DNA of 64,000 nt from Kibdelosporangium philippinense (GCF_021390435.2 NZ_JAJVCN010000003.1:620001-684000); one strand, 5' to 3'; shown: positions 9,042-18,302, numbered from the stretch's first letter. Numbers and translations: made by a program. Notes: a model not told the origin generated them from the sequence alone.

Positions 9042-9070
9042 TTGACTGCACCACGGCCGCTGCCTACCTT
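9042..9070 (+). promoter_or_regulatory. Sigma70-type promoter of the alpha-galactosidase gene
   Basis: TTGACT (9042-9047) and TACCTT (9065-9070) are separated by exactly 17 bases. This is a good match to the major vegetative sigma factor consensus and gives a leader of about 55 bases before the ATG at 9133. Confidence 0.6.
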
Positions 9071-9132
9071 CAACGTGAACTCGGGTGCATTGTCGCCGCC
9101 CCGCACCTGCCAGCCGAGTCAAGGGACGGCCC

Positions 9133-10794
9133 ATGCACAAAAGACTTGTGGCGGCACTGGCCGCACTGTCCACATCAGCCTCATTCGTCGTGACAGCGGT
9201 CGCGGCCACCGTCATCACCGCAGCCCCGGCACAGGCCGTGGAGAACGGGCTCGCGCGCACACCTCCGATGGGTTTCAACAACTGGAACACGACCCACTGC
9301 CGTGCGGAGTTCAACGAGAAGATGGTCATGGATACGGCCGACATCTCCGTGTCAAAGGGACTCAAGGATGCCGGCTACCAGTACGTGAACCTCGACGACT
9401 GCTGGGCAAAAACCCAACGCAATGCCCAAGGAAACCTCGAACCGGACCCGGTCCGGTTCCCGCGCGGCATCAAGTTCGTCGCCGACTACGTCCACTCGAA
9501 GGGCTTGAAGTTCGGCATCTACACCAGTGCGGGCACGAAAACCTGCAACACGGCGGGCTTTCCCGGCGGACTGAACAACGAACAGCGTGATGCCAACCTG
9601 TTCGCATCCTGGGGTGTCGACTATCTGAAGTACGACAACTGCAACAACCAAGGCGTGGACGCGAAACAGCGATACACCAAGATGCGGGACGCGCTCGCGG
9701 CAACCGGGCGGCCGATCGTCTACTCGATCTGCGAGTGGGGCCAGAACAAGCCGTGGGAATGGGCGCAGAACGTCGGAAACCTGTGGCGCACAACGGGTGA
9801 CATCAACGATACGTACTCAAAGATGGTCGACATCTTCAAGAAGAACCTGCCGTTGGCCCAATACGCCAAGCCTGGTGCGTGGAACGACCCGGACATGCTG
9901 GAGGTCGGCAACGGCGGCATGACGCCGACCGAGTACCGCTCGCACTTCAGCCTATGGGCGATCATGGCCGCGCCCCTGCTGATCGGTTCCGACCTGCGCA
10001 AGGTCAACCAGGAGAACTTCGCCACCTTGCTCAACAAAGACGTCATCGACGTCGACCAGGACCGCCTTGGCATTCAAGGCGAGCAAATCTCGCTGACCGG
10101 AAACAACTACGTGATCTCAAAGCCACTGTCCAATGGGGACTACGCAGTCGCGTTGTTCAACAACAACTCCTCGACGCAGACCATCAGCACAACGGCAAAC
10201 GCGATCGGCATTGGACAGTCCACTTCCTACAACCTCAAGGATCTGTGGTCGAAGACGACCCGGTCCACCACCGGCACGATCAGCGCATCAGTCCCGGCAC
10301 ACGGCACTGTCATGTACCGGGTAAGCAAAGGCGTGCGCGTGCCACCGGCCGCAGGCACCCACCAGGTTTCAGACCTCAGCTGGGACACCGCAAGCAACGG
10401 CTGGGGACCGGTGGAGAAAGACCGTAGCAACGGCGAAAAACCCGCGGGTGACGGAAAGACGTTGACCATCAACGGAACCACATATCCCAAGGGCCTTGGC
10501 GTGCACGCCGCCAGCGAGGTGTCGGTCTACCTCGGCCGAGCGTGTAGCACATTCTCGACAATTGTAGGCATCGACGACGAAGTCACCGGATCCAACGGAA
10601 CCGTTGTCTTCCAAGTGTTCGCAGACGGCACGAAGATCGCCGACAGCAGCACGATGAACGGATCCACACCCGCCAAACAGCTATCCGGTTCCCTGACCAA
10701 TGCCGAACAGCTAAGACTCGTCGTCACCAATGGCGGCGACACCATCAACTACGACCACGCCGACTGGGCCAACCCCACCATAACCTGCAGCTAG
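9133..10794 (+). CDS. Secreted GH27 alpha-galactosidase with NPCBM domain
   Basis: A 553-residue exported enzyme that removes terminal alpha-galactose from galactosides. The ATG at 9133 follows AAGGGA and opens a signal peptide ending near APAQA (residue 36). The GH27 barrel begins TPPMGFNNWN. The nucleophile lies in DYLKYDNCNNQG and the acid/base in GAWNDPDMLEVG. A beta-sandwich follows, then from about residue 415 an NPCBM-type carbohydrate-binding module (TINGTTYPKGLGVHAASEVS). A promoter and a DasR-like box lie upstream and a palindrome begins five bases after the stop. Alpha-N-acetylgalactosaminidase activity is an alternative within GH27. Confidence 0.93.
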   Translation: MHKRLVAALAALSTSASFVVTAVAATVITAAPAQAVENGLARTPPMGFNNWNTTHCRAEFNEKMVMDTADISVSKGLKDAGYQYVNLDDCWAKTQRNAQGNLEPDPVRFPRGIKFVADYVHSKGLKFGIYTSAGTKTCNTAGFPGGLNNEQRDANLFASWGVDYLKYDNCNNQGVDAKQRYTKMRDALAATGRPIVYSICEWGQNKPWEWAQNVGNLWRTTGDINDTYSKMVDIFKKNLPLAQYAKPGAWNDPDMLEVGNGGMTPTEYRSHFSLWAIMAAPLLIGSDLRKVNQENFATLLNKDVIDVDQDRLGIQGEQISLTGNNYVISKPLSNGDYAVALFNNNSSTQTISTTANAIGIGQSTSYNLKDLWSKTTRSTTGTISASVPAHGTVMYRVSKGVRVPPAAGTHQVSDLSWDTASNGWGPVEKDRSNGEKPAGDGKTLTINGTTYPKGLGVHAASEVSVYLGRACSTFSTIVGIDDEVTGSNGTVVFQVFADGTKIADSSTMNGSTPAKQLSGSLTNAEQLRLVVTNGGDTINYDHADWANPTITCS

Positions 10795-10798
10795 ACCC

Positions 10799-10842
10799 TC
10801 GTGAGTGGTTAGACGCGTTAGAACACGTCTAACCACTCACGA
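10799..10842 (+). terminator. Palindromic intergenic repeat, copy 1
   Basis: Perfect 17-bp arms (TCGTGAGTGGTTAGACG and its complement, 10799-10815 and 10826-10842) flank a 10-base loop containing GTTAGAACA. The element lies between the convergent alpha-galactosidase and ABC ATPase genes and can fold in both transcripts. The ATPase stop codon (10837-10839) is inside the right arm. Terminator function is inferred from position and fold; there is no T-run. Confidence 0.8.
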
Positions 10843-11478
10843 CACACCATGCTGCGCGCCACAAGCGTCGATCATTTCAGGGTCGTGGGTCGCCACGATC
10901 ACCGTGCAGCCACTCGCGGCGAAGTCGGCGAACAGGTCGATGACCTTCTTGCGGTTGAGCGCATCCAGGGACGCCGTCGGTTCGTCCACGAACACGATCC
11001 GAGCCTGCTTGTACATCGCGCGTGCCAACGCGAGCCGCTGCTTCTCGCCGCCACTCAAATGACTGGCCGCCTCGTTCTGACGTCCTTCCAGACCAACCTG
11101 CGCGAGCACCTCGGACATCCGGGTCAGGTCGCCGGTGACGCGCCTGCCCAGAATGCTCGACTGCATCGTCACATTGAAGGCGACCGTTTCCTCGTCCATG
11201 ATTCCGTAGTCCTGCAGCACGAAAGCCGCGTGATCACGCCAGAACCGCCGCCGGGCCGCGGGCTTGTAGTTCGTGACATCGGTCCCGTCGACCACAATGC
11301 GTCCTTTGGTGACAGGAAACAACAGTCCGAGGCAGTGCAGCAGGGTGGTTTTGCCGGATCCGCTCGGACCGACCAAGGCGGTCATTGTGCTGGGTGAGCA
11401 GCGCACGGATTCGTCGGCGAGCACGGGACGACCACCGATCGCCACCGAAACTCCTTGGGCTTCAACCAACATCAGCAA
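10837..11478 (-). CDS. ABC transporter ATP-binding protein (LolD/MacB-type)
   Basis: A 213-residue ATPase with Walker A GPSGSGKTTL, Q-loop FVLQDYG, signature SHLSGGEKQRLALARAM, Walker B IVFVDEPTASLD and the switch His in ATHDPEM. It follows the 636-residue permease by six bases and surely works with it. The size and motifs fit the LolD/MacB group and also the ATPase of lactococcin-972-type bacteriocin exporters. The C-terminus ends at a TGA inside the right arm of the palindrome at 10799-10842. Confidence 0.9.
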   Translation of the reverse strand: MLMLVEAQGVSVAIGGRPVLADESVRCSPSTMTALVGPSGSGKTTLLHCLGLLFPVTKGRIVVDGTDVTNYKPAARRRFWRDHAAFVLQDYGIMDEETVAFNVTMQSSILGRRVTGDLTRMSEVLAQVGLEGRQNEAASHLSGGEKQRLALARAMYKQARIVFVDEPTASLDALNRKKVIDLFADFAASGCTVIVATHDPEMIDACGAQHGVS

Positions 11479-11484
11479 CTCCGA

Positions 11485-13395
11485 TCACATCCGGCGACGG
11501 CCGACTCCGACGAAACACCAACGCACGGTGATCAAATGGCTCAGCGGGACCACGACAAGACCGAACCCCGCGGCCACGAGAATGGCGCCCAGATCAGGCC
11601 TTTGCACCAACAGAACAGCCAAAGCAAGACCCACACCGACAAGGACTTCCCGAGCCACTCGGCTCTGCAAGATGCGTGCCCACGACAAACCAGCCACGCG
11701 CAAAGGGAAATCACGTTTCGCATTCAGCAGAGCCGTGATCAAGGCACTGACCCCGGCCGAAACAGCAAAGGCGATCGCCAACGCCACCAGCGCCAAATTC
11801 AACAACCACACCACATAAGCAGCGAACTGCGCACGCAGGATCCCATCTTCGGCGACGTACACGACACGCAGCGAAGGGGTATCTAAACCGTTGCGCGCCA
11901 ACAATTGCTGCGTCGGTGCCAACCCGGTGAACATGACGTTGAGGGTGGAGACCATAGATGTCAGGTTCGAGTCATCAATAGCCGCATGGACACTCGGCAT
12001 CACCGCGACGAGCACATCGTCCGAGAACTGCAAGTTGCCGCCCCCGCCACCGGCCACTGGCAGCTTGAACCCGTTGGCCGGTCGCAGATACTGAAACCCG
12101 CTGAGCAGCTCAGCACCCGTCTTTCCAGCTCGCGCGAACAAATCGAATTGCGGCGCCAGCGCGGGCACAACCGTGTTCTCGACCTCGCTGTACGGCACTG
12201 GAGTGAGGGTGGAGCCGCTCGCCATCAGATCGAGCCAACGCTGGTTCACCAAAGAAACCGGTGAGGTCAACGAATGCGAGTCTTTCTCGAACGTGTACGA
12301 AACCGCCACCGCGTTCACCGACTCGGCATCCTTGATCATCTGACCGATCCGCGGTTCGACGCTGACCATATCTATCGGGAAAACCAGTCCGACCTGGTCG
12401 GCGAGCCGTTTCCACTGCGCTGCCTCGGCAGCCGTTGCCGCCGAGTTCTGGTAAGCCGCCCACGCGGGCCCAGCCGCGCCCACCACCAGCAGAAACGTCA
12501 GCGCCTGAATCACGACCGCCGCCGAACGCAGGCTCCGCACCGCGGGCTGCCTGGTGGCGAGCATGGTCGCGCTCGGCCAAGCCGAAGCGGACATCGCGAC
12601 CGCTGCCAGCAAGGACGCGGCGATAACCGCGACCTCAAGTCCGACCAGCGCCTTGAGGAACACCGGGACGTAAACCCAGTCGCGCACAAGCCCCACGTAA
12701 CCAGAGGCCAGAATGGTGACAACGGTCGCCGAAATCAGCAGCGCGCCAAGGAATCCGCCAAGGTCCTGAACCTGGATCCGCAAGGAAGGGCTGCCGCCGA
12801 GCACTCGCAGCGCACGTCCCCGCGCCTTCATCGACAACCAGAACAACGCCATCGCCGCGATCAATGCGAACACAGCGAGCACGGCAGCGAGAAAACTTCC
12901 TTCCTGCACAACGAATTCCAGGCTTTCACCAACGGAAGCCGCACTCTGGCGAACCTTGACGCCGTCGCCGCCCAGTACAGCAAGGAATTCAGCGAGGTGC
13001 GTGTCATCGCCGGTGACGAGGTAGCTCCCATTGGGGTACGAGTTCACGAGCCGTGCAGGGCCGACGACCTTGCCGGTGGTGCCGCCACCAAACCACTGGA
13101 ACTCGGCAGGCAAACCAGAGTCATTGACGCCGACGAAAATCTGCGCGTCACGGTCCTCGACCAGGTCAGGCGCGACTTTGACAAGACCGAGAGCCCAGCG
13201 TGCGTCAAGTTCGGCCAGCCGTGCGAATGCCGCCGTGTCGCCGAGCCGGGAGCCGCTGAAATCGAGGCCCACCCTGTTCTGCACGCCGATGGCCTGCGGG
13301 AATTCTCGATCGAGCAAATCGGTGACGATCGCCGCGATCACTGCGAGCAGCGCGAACAACGCGCCTGCGACAACTATGACGACACGCTTGTGCAA
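11485..13395 (-). CDS. ABC transporter permease, FtsX/DUF1430-like
   Basis: A 636-residue membrane protein. One N-terminal helix (VVIVVAGALFALLAVIAAIV) is followed by an external domain of about 140 residues. A group of helices covers roughly residues 165-320, then a second large external domain, then three C-terminal helices. This layout resembles FtsX-type permeases and also the bacteriocin-associated integral membrane proteins (DUF1430) that pair with small ATPases. The TTG at 13395 has GGGAGGG four to five bases upstream. No small bacteriocin-like gene is visible in the 166 bases before it, so the substrate is unknown. Confidence 0.8.
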   Translation of the reverse strand: MHKRVVIVVAGALFALLAVIAAIVTDLLDREFPQAIGVQNRVGLDFSGSRLGDTAAFARLAELDARWALGLVKVAPDLVEDRDAQIFVGVNDSGLPAEFQWFGGGTTGKVVGPARLVNSYPNGSYLVTGDDTHLAEFLAVLGGDGVKVRQSAASVGESLEFVVQEGSFLAAVLAVFALIAAMALFWLSMKARGRALRVLGGSPSLRIQVQDLGGFLGALLISATVVTILASGYVGLVRDWVYVPVFLKALVGLEVAVIAASLLAAVAMSASAWPSATMLATRQPAVRSLRSAAVVIQALTFLLVVGAAGPAWAAYQNSAATAAEAAQWKRLADQVGLVFPIDMVSVEPRIGQMIKDAESVNAVAVSYTFEKDSHSLTSPVSLVNQRWLDLMASGSTLTPVPYSEVENTVVPALAPQFDLFARAGKTGAELLSGFQYLRPANGFKLPVAGGGGGNLQFSDDVLVAVMPSVHAAIDDSNLTSMVSTLNVMFTGLAPTQQLLARNGLDTPSLRVVYVAEDGILRAQFAAYVVWLLNLALVALAIAFAVSAGVSALITALLNAKRDFPLRVAGLSWARILQSRVAREVLVGVGLALAVLLVQRPDLGAILVAAGFGLVVVPLSHLITVRWCFVGVGRRRM

Positions 13396-13410
13396 CCGGC
13401 CCTCCCCGAC

Positions 13411-13424
13411 CTTCGCTAGCGAAG
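13411..13424. promoter_or_regulatory. Perfect 14-bp palindrome upstream of the exporter operon
   Basis: CTTCGCTAGCGAAG is fully self-complementary and lies 16 bases upstream of the TTG start of the permease, in the region shared with the divergent sthA. It is a candidate operator; there is no direct evidence for the binding protein. Confidence 0.35.
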
Positions 13425-13561
13425 CTGCGCCACGTTACTGCGATCACGATCAGGAACAGTCAATAACGGAAACAATGTGACATAACCGACTTCCTCACGA
13501 TCTTGGGCGGCTCGGGGTATGTCGGGTACACCGCGGGCTCGGATAAGGCAGGCTGTAGGGC

Positions 13562-14965
13562 GTGACTGCGCACGACTATGACTTGATCGTGATCGGCTCG
13601 GGGCCTGGTGGCCAGAAGGCCGCGATCGCCGCCGCCAAGCTGGGCAAACGCGTCGCCGTCGTGGACAAGCACGACATGATCGGCGGCGTGTGCGTCAACA
13701 CGGGGACGATCCCGTCGAAGACACTGCGCGAGGCGGTGCTCTACCTGACGGGTATGAACCAGCGAGAGCTTTACGGCGCGAGCTACCGCGTCAAGCAGGA
13801 CATCACCATCGCCGACCTGCTGTCTCGCACGCAGCACGTGATCGGCCGTGAGGTCGAGGTCGTGCGTGCGCAGTTGCTGCGCAACCACGTCGAACTGATC
13901 GACGGATTCGCCAGATTCGTCGATCCGCACACGGTCGCGGTCGAGGGACGGGCACGGACGACGATCAGCGGCGACAAGATCGTCATCGCCACCGGGACCA
14001 AGCCCGCACGGCCGAACGCGGTCGACTTCGACGAGGCCAGGGTGCTCGACTCGGACGAGATCCTGCAGCTGGAGACCATTCCGGCGTCCATGGTCGTGGT
14101 CGGCGCCGGCGTGATCGGCATCGAATACGCGTCCATGTTCGCCGCGCTCGGCTCTCGTGTGACCGTCGTTGAGCAGCGGGAACGGATGCTGGAGTTCTGC
14201 GATCCGGAGATCGTCGAGTCGCTCAAGTTCCACCTGCGGGACTTGGCGGTGACTTTCCGGTTCGGCGAGAAGGTCGTCGACGTTGCCGTGAACGACACGG
14301 CCACGGTCACCACGCTGGCCAGCGGCAAGCGAATCCCGGCGGAAGCGGTGATGTACTCGGCCGGGCGCCAGGGCATGACCGACGAGCTCGATCTGGAGAA
14401 AGCCGGTCTCGAGGCGGACAAACGCGGCAGGCTTGAGGTCGGCCCGCACTTCCAGACCTCGGTCGACCACATCTACGCGGTCGGTGACGTGATCGGATTC
14501 CCCGCTCTGGCCGCGACTTCGATGGATCAGGGCAGGCTGGCGGCGTATCACGCGTTCGGTGAGCCCGCGCACGAACTTGGGGCGCTGCAACCTATCGGTA
14601 TCTACACGATTCCGGAGATCTCCTATGTCGGCGCGACCGAGGCCGAGCTGACCACGTCAGCAGTGCCGTACGAGACCGGTACGGCACGGTACCGCGAACT
14701 CGCGCGTGGACAGATCGCCGGTGACTCATACGGAATGCTCAAGCTGCTTGTGTCCACATCGGACCATCGACTGCTCGGCGTGCACGTGTTCGGCACTGGC
14801 GCAACGGATCTGGTGCACATCGGGCAGGCCGTGATGGGCTGCGGCGGCACGGTCGACTATCTCGTCGACGCGATCTTCAACTACCCGACGCTGTCGGAGG
14901 CGTACAAGGTCGCCGCGCTCGACGCCACGAACAAGATCAGGGCACTGGACCGCTTCCGTACCTGA
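13562..14965 (+). CDS. sthA: Si-specific NAD(P)+ transhydrogenase (soluble)
   Basis: A 467-residue FAD flavoprotein that balances NADPH and NADH in the cytoplasm. The FAD Rossmann motif is VIGSGPGGQKAA near residue 10. The second nucleotide motif is VVGAGVIGIEYASMFAALG. The FAD-binding segment near the C-terminal side is VDHIYAVGDVIG. In the position where dihydrolipoamide dehydrogenases carry CxxxxC, this protein has GGVCVNTGTIPSKTLREAV, with only one cysteine. That matches the SthA family, including the mycobacterial form, rather than a disulfide reductase. The GTG at 13562 is the first sensible start. It is divergent from the ABC exporter. Confidence 0.93.
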   Translation: MTAHDYDLIVIGSGPGGQKAAIAAAKLGKRVAVVDKHDMIGGVCVNTGTIPSKTLREAVLYLTGMNQRELYGASYRVKQDITIADLLSRTQHVIGREVEVVRAQLLRNHVELIDGFARFVDPHTVAVEGRARTTISGDKIVIATGTKPARPNAVDFDEARVLDSDEILQLETIPASMVVVGAGVIGIEYASMFAALGSRVTVVEQRERMLEFCDPEIVESLKFHLRDLAVTFRFGEKVVDVAVNDTATVTTLASGKRIPAEAVMYSAGRQGMTDELDLEKAGLEADKRGRLEVGPHFQTSVDHIYAVGDVIGFPALAATSMDQGRLAAYHAFGEPAHELGALQPIGIYTIPEISYVGATEAELTTSAVPYETGTARYRELARGQIAGDSYGMLKLLVSTSDHRLLGVHVFGTGATDLVHIGQAVMGCGGTVDYLVDAIFNYPTLSEAYKVAALDATNKIRALDRFRT

Positions 14966-15044
14966 TCTGCACTTTCGGGCGCGGATATCGGTCAGGCGCA
15001 TGGTCGGGCGCCCCTTGGTGAGCGAGAACGGGCACACTTGAGGG

Positions 15045-16439
15045 GTGACTCGGTCATTCGGCGTAGCCAGTGCTGTGCTGGCGCTTGCACTGGTGTTGTC
15101 CGCGTGCACGATCAAGGTCGAGGGTGTCGCGCTCGGTAGCGGCCGTGTGCTCGCCCCCGACCAAACCGACGTCGGCACCGGGTTCATCAACAACTCCGAC
15201 GGCGGCGCGATCGACAAACTCGCCGGGACCGTGGTCAAGGACGTCGAGAAGTTCTGGCTGCAGGCGTATCCCAAGACCTTCGGAAACAAGGGATGGCAGC
15301 CCCTTCGCGGCGGCTACTACTCGGTCGACACGAGCGACAAGACCGCCCCAGCGCCGCCGTGCACGGATCAGGCATCGGACGTCGAAGGAAACGCGTTCTA
15401 CTGCCCGTCGGCCGACATCATCGCGTGGGACCGGGTCGCACTGTTGCCGGTGCTGAAGAACAGATTCGGCGAAGCGGCCGTGATGTTGGTGCTGGCGCAC
15501 GAAATGGGCCACGCGGTCCAGCGCCGCGCGGGAATCACGCAGTCCGCCCAGCGCAACGACCCACAGCGCTACCCCACGATCCTGTTGGAATCACAGGCCG
15601 ACTGCTACGCGGGCGCATTCGTGCGCTGGGTGTCCGACGGTAAAGCCGACCGCCTGCGGCTGGACCGCGACGCGCTGGACCCCGCCCTGGAAGCAATGGT
15701 CTTGTTCCGCGACCCCGTCGGCACGGAACAGACCGCCCAGGGCGCGCACGGCGACGCGTTCGACCGTGTTTCGGCATTCCAGGACGGTTTCGAGAAGGGC
15801 ACCGAGCTCTGCGCGGACATCTCGGTCGAGAACCGCGCGTTCACGCAGCGCGGGTTCCTGAGCGAAGAAGACCAGGCCAGCGGCGGCAACCTGCCGTTCG
15901 ACGACACGGTCCGGCTGCTGGAAACCGACATCAACCAGTTCATGCAGCGCGAGCTGACCACCTTGGGCAAGCAGTGGTCGAAGCCGACGATCGACCGCGT
16001 GAACAGCGCGCCGCGATGCACAAGGGGCGACCAGGGCCCGGTGGCGTACTGCCCGGATGACCGCACGATCGACATGCAGGTCAGAGGCAGACTCACGGAA
16101 ATGCACACCGAGATCGGCGACTGGGCCACCGGAACCATCGTGAGCAGCCGCTTTGCCATGGTCATGCTCGCTGCCTTGGACAAGCCGCTCACCGGGGTCG
16201 AGGCGCAACGATCGGCTCTGTGCGTTTCGGGTGCGTACAGCAAGTCCCTGCTCAACCGGGTCGGCAACAACGTGTTCGCGCTGTCGCCGGGTGACCTGGA
16301 TGAGGCCGTGCAGGTGCTGCTGGGCGTCGACTATCCGGCGCGCGATGTCGAGGGCAAGTCGCCAGGAACCGGCTTCGAACGTGTCGCCGCGTTCCGCGTG
16401 GGCGCTGTCGATGGCTTGAAGTCGTGCAACCTCACGTGA
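15045..16439 (+). CDS. Neutral zinc metallopeptidase lipoprotein, paralog 1
   Basis: A 464-residue putative lipoprotein. The signal peptide ends in the lipobox LVLSAC, so it should be lipid-anchored outside the membrane. The zinc site is VLAHEMGHAVQ near residue 150, with a third ligand likely in LESQADCYAG. This arrangement is that of the YpfJ-type putative neutral zinc metallopeptidases. Paired cysteines (PCTDQ, YCPSAD, RCTRGD, YCPDD) may form disulfides. The GTG at 15045 is preceded by GAGG. The next gene is a clear paralog with the same order of motifs. Substrates are unknown. Confidence 0.85.
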   Translation: MTRSFGVASAVLALALVLSACTIKVEGVALGSGRVLAPDQTDVGTGFINNSDGGAIDKLAGTVVKDVEKFWLQAYPKTFGNKGWQPLRGGYYSVDTSDKTAPAPPCTDQASDVEGNAFYCPSADIIAWDRVALLPVLKNRFGEAAVMLVLAHEMGHAVQRRAGITQSAQRNDPQRYPTILLESQADCYAGAFVRWVSDGKADRLRLDRDALDPALEAMVLFRDPVGTEQTAQGAHGDAFDRVSAFQDGFEKGTELCADISVENRAFTQRGFLSEEDQASGGNLPFDDTVRLLETDINQFMQRELTTLGKQWSKPTIDRVNSAPRCTRGDQGPVAYCPDDRTIDMQVRGRLTEMHTEIGDWATGTIVSSRFAMVMLAALDKPLTGVEAQRSALCVSGAYSKSLLNRVGNNVFALSPGDLDEAVQVLLGVDYPARDVEGKSPGTGFERVAAFRVGAVDGLKSCNLT

Positions 16440-16495
16440 CACCGATATGACCGATTGCGGCACGGCCCGTTGAAGCGGCCAGTAGGGTGCCCTCC

Positions 16496-17944
16496 GTGCG
16501 GTCATACCTCCCCATTGCACTCGCCCTAGTCGCTCTTGTGCTGGTCAGTTGCGCCAAAGCAACGCCAGGCGTGCCGAGAGCCGAAGGCGAGATCGATGCG
16601 GGCACGGTCGCCGGTCTTGCCGTGACCAACGACGACTCGGTGCCAAGCGGGCCTCGCCAAAACGCGCCGAAGGTGGACATCACCGCCGAGAACGCGGACA
16701 ACGGCGACATGGACCAGCTGGCCCTTGGCGCCCTGGCTGACCTCTACGAATACTGGGGCACGCGGATGCCCGCCGATTTCGACGGCCAGAAGTTCACGCC
16801 ATTGGCCCGTCTCGTCTCCTACGACTCCAAAGGCAAGGCGCTCAGGTTGTGCCAGACCTCGACGTCAGGCCTGATCAACGCCTTCTACTGCAGCCTTGAC
16901 GACAGCATCGCGTGGGACCGCGGCGTGCTGTTGCCCGAGCTGAGCAAGCAGTTCGGGGCGATGTCCGTGGTGACTGTGCTCGCCCACGAGACCGGGCACG
17001 CGGTCCAGTTCAAACTCGGCGGCCGCAGCGGGATCACGCAGGCGACGAAGACGATCGTGAAGGAGCAGCAGGCCGACTGCTACGCGGGCAGCTTCTTCCG
17101 GTGGATCGCCGACGGCAACTCCAAGCGGTTCCAGATCTCCACCGGCGAAGGCATCAACAAGGTACTCGCGACCATGTTCTTCATCCGCGACCCGGCAGGC
17201 ACGGACGCCAACAAGCAAGGCGCGCACGGACTGGCATGGGACCGCGTTTTCGCCTTCCAGATGGGCTTTTCCAACGGCCCGAAGCGGTGCGCGCGGATGG
17301 ACCAGAAAGAGATCGACGAGCGAATCAGCGAGCAGAAGTTCGCCGAGGAAGACTACCGCCGCGGCAACCTGCCGGTGAACGAAGAATACGTCCGCAAGAT
17401 CAAAATCAGCCTGGACGAAGCCTTCACCACAAGCGGAACCCAACTGCCACAGCTGAAAGGCAACGGTTCGAAGTGCCCAAGCGGAAAAGCAACCGATCCC
17501 GTCGCCTACTGCCCTGAGGACAACACGGTCGTATACGACCTCGCCAAGCTGACAAGCCTCGGCACGCCACCGAAACGAGGCCAGGAACCAGGCGCGGACG
17601 GATCAGGCATCGGCGACTTCGCGGCCTTCGCGGAAATCGCATCGCGATACACGATGTCGATCCAAAAATCGGTCGGCCTGAGCCTCGATGACGAGAAAGC
17701 AGCCCTGCGAACCGCATGCCTGACCGGAGCATGGGCACACGTAGCAGAAAAGCCAGGAGACGGCCAAAACAAGCTCCGATTGTCCCCCGGCGACCTAGAC
17801 GAAGCAGTGGCAGAGATGTTGATGGGCAAAAGCCTGATCGCAGCCGACATCAACGGAAATCCCGTAAAGGCAGGCTTCGCCCGAGTAGAAGCCTTCCGAC
17901 TCGGCTACGTAAACGCAAAAGAATGTACCGCCAGGTTCGCATAA
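16496..17944 (+). CDS. Neutral zinc metallopeptidase lipoprotein, paralog 2
   Basis: A 482-residue paralog of the preceding gene, 56 bp downstream. A short signal peptide (RSYLPIALALVALVL) ends in the lipobox VLVSC. The zinc motif is VLAHETGHAVQ and the distal ligand region is EQQADCYAGSFFRWIADG. I chose the GTG at 16496 because AGTAGGG lies about eight bases upstream; a GTG at 16487 would add three residues. The two genes share length, motif order and C-terminal cysteine pattern, so they arose by tandem duplication. A large tandem repeat block follows directly. Confidence 0.85.
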   Translation: MRSYLPIALALVALVLVSCAKATPGVPRAEGEIDAGTVAGLAVTNDDSVPSGPRQNAPKVDITAENADNGDMDQLALGALADLYEYWGTRMPADFDGQKFTPLARLVSYDSKGKALRLCQTSTSGLINAFYCSLDDSIAWDRGVLLPELSKQFGAMSVVTVLAHETGHAVQFKLGGRSGITQATKTIVKEQQADCYAGSFFRWIADGNSKRFQISTGEGINKVLATMFFIRDPAGTDANKQGAHGLAWDRVFAFQMGFSNGPKRCARMDQKEIDERISEQKFAEEDYRRGNLPVNEEYVRKIKISLDEAFTTSGTQLPQLKGNGSKCPSGKATDPVAYCPEDNTVVYDLAKLTSLGTPPKRGQEPGADGSGIGDFAAFAEIASRYTMSIQKSVGLSLDDEKAALRTACLTGAWAHVAEKPGDGQNKLRLSPGDLDEAVAEMLMGKSLIAADINGNPVKAGFARVEAFRLGYVNAKECTARFA

Positions 17945-17956
17945 CATACCGGCGCG

Positions 17957-18210
17957 GTGGAGAGGTTGGGCGACTTACCCACCTTGGTCGAGGGTTGGGC
18001 GGCACACCCACCTTGATCGAGGGTTGGGCGGCACACCCACCTTGATCGAGGGTTGGGCGGCATACCCACCTTGGTCGAGAGGTCGGGCGGCATACCCACC
18101 TTGGTCGAGAGGTCGGGCGGCATACCCACCTTGGTCGAGGGTTGGGTGGTTTGCCCACCTTGGTTGAGGGGTTGGGCGGCTTAGCTCACGTTGATCGAGG
18201 GGATAAAGGG
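17957..18210 (+). repeat. 29-30 bp tandem repeat, about eight copies
   Basis: The motif CCCACCTTGGTCGAGGGTTG recurs with CCCACC starting at 17978, 18007, 18036, 18065, 18095, 18125 and 18154, and a degenerate CTCACG at 18185. The spacing is 29 or 30 bases. The period change from 29 to 30 breaks any reading frame, so it is not a coding repeat. It directly follows the second metallopeptidase gene. Confidence 0.95.
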
Positions 18211-18302
18211 TTGGGCCTGGAATGTGCGGCGTGCACCCGGTAGCACAATGACGTATCGCCGTGAGCGAAGCGAACAGGCGGGGAGTCAGCGACGGGTGCC
18301 CG
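18211..18302. other. Non-coding spacer between repeat families
   Basis: About 90 bases between the 29-bp tandem array and the first MITE-like element. I see no gene, promoter or hairpin here. The whole 17945-18712 interval is non-coding; short open frames across it read through repeats. Confidence 0.5.

Noticed and set aside
12274..13419. 381-codon plus-strand frame opposite the exporter permease
   Set aside because: Highly charged antisense product; the minus-strand reading has signal, helices and a coupled ATPase.
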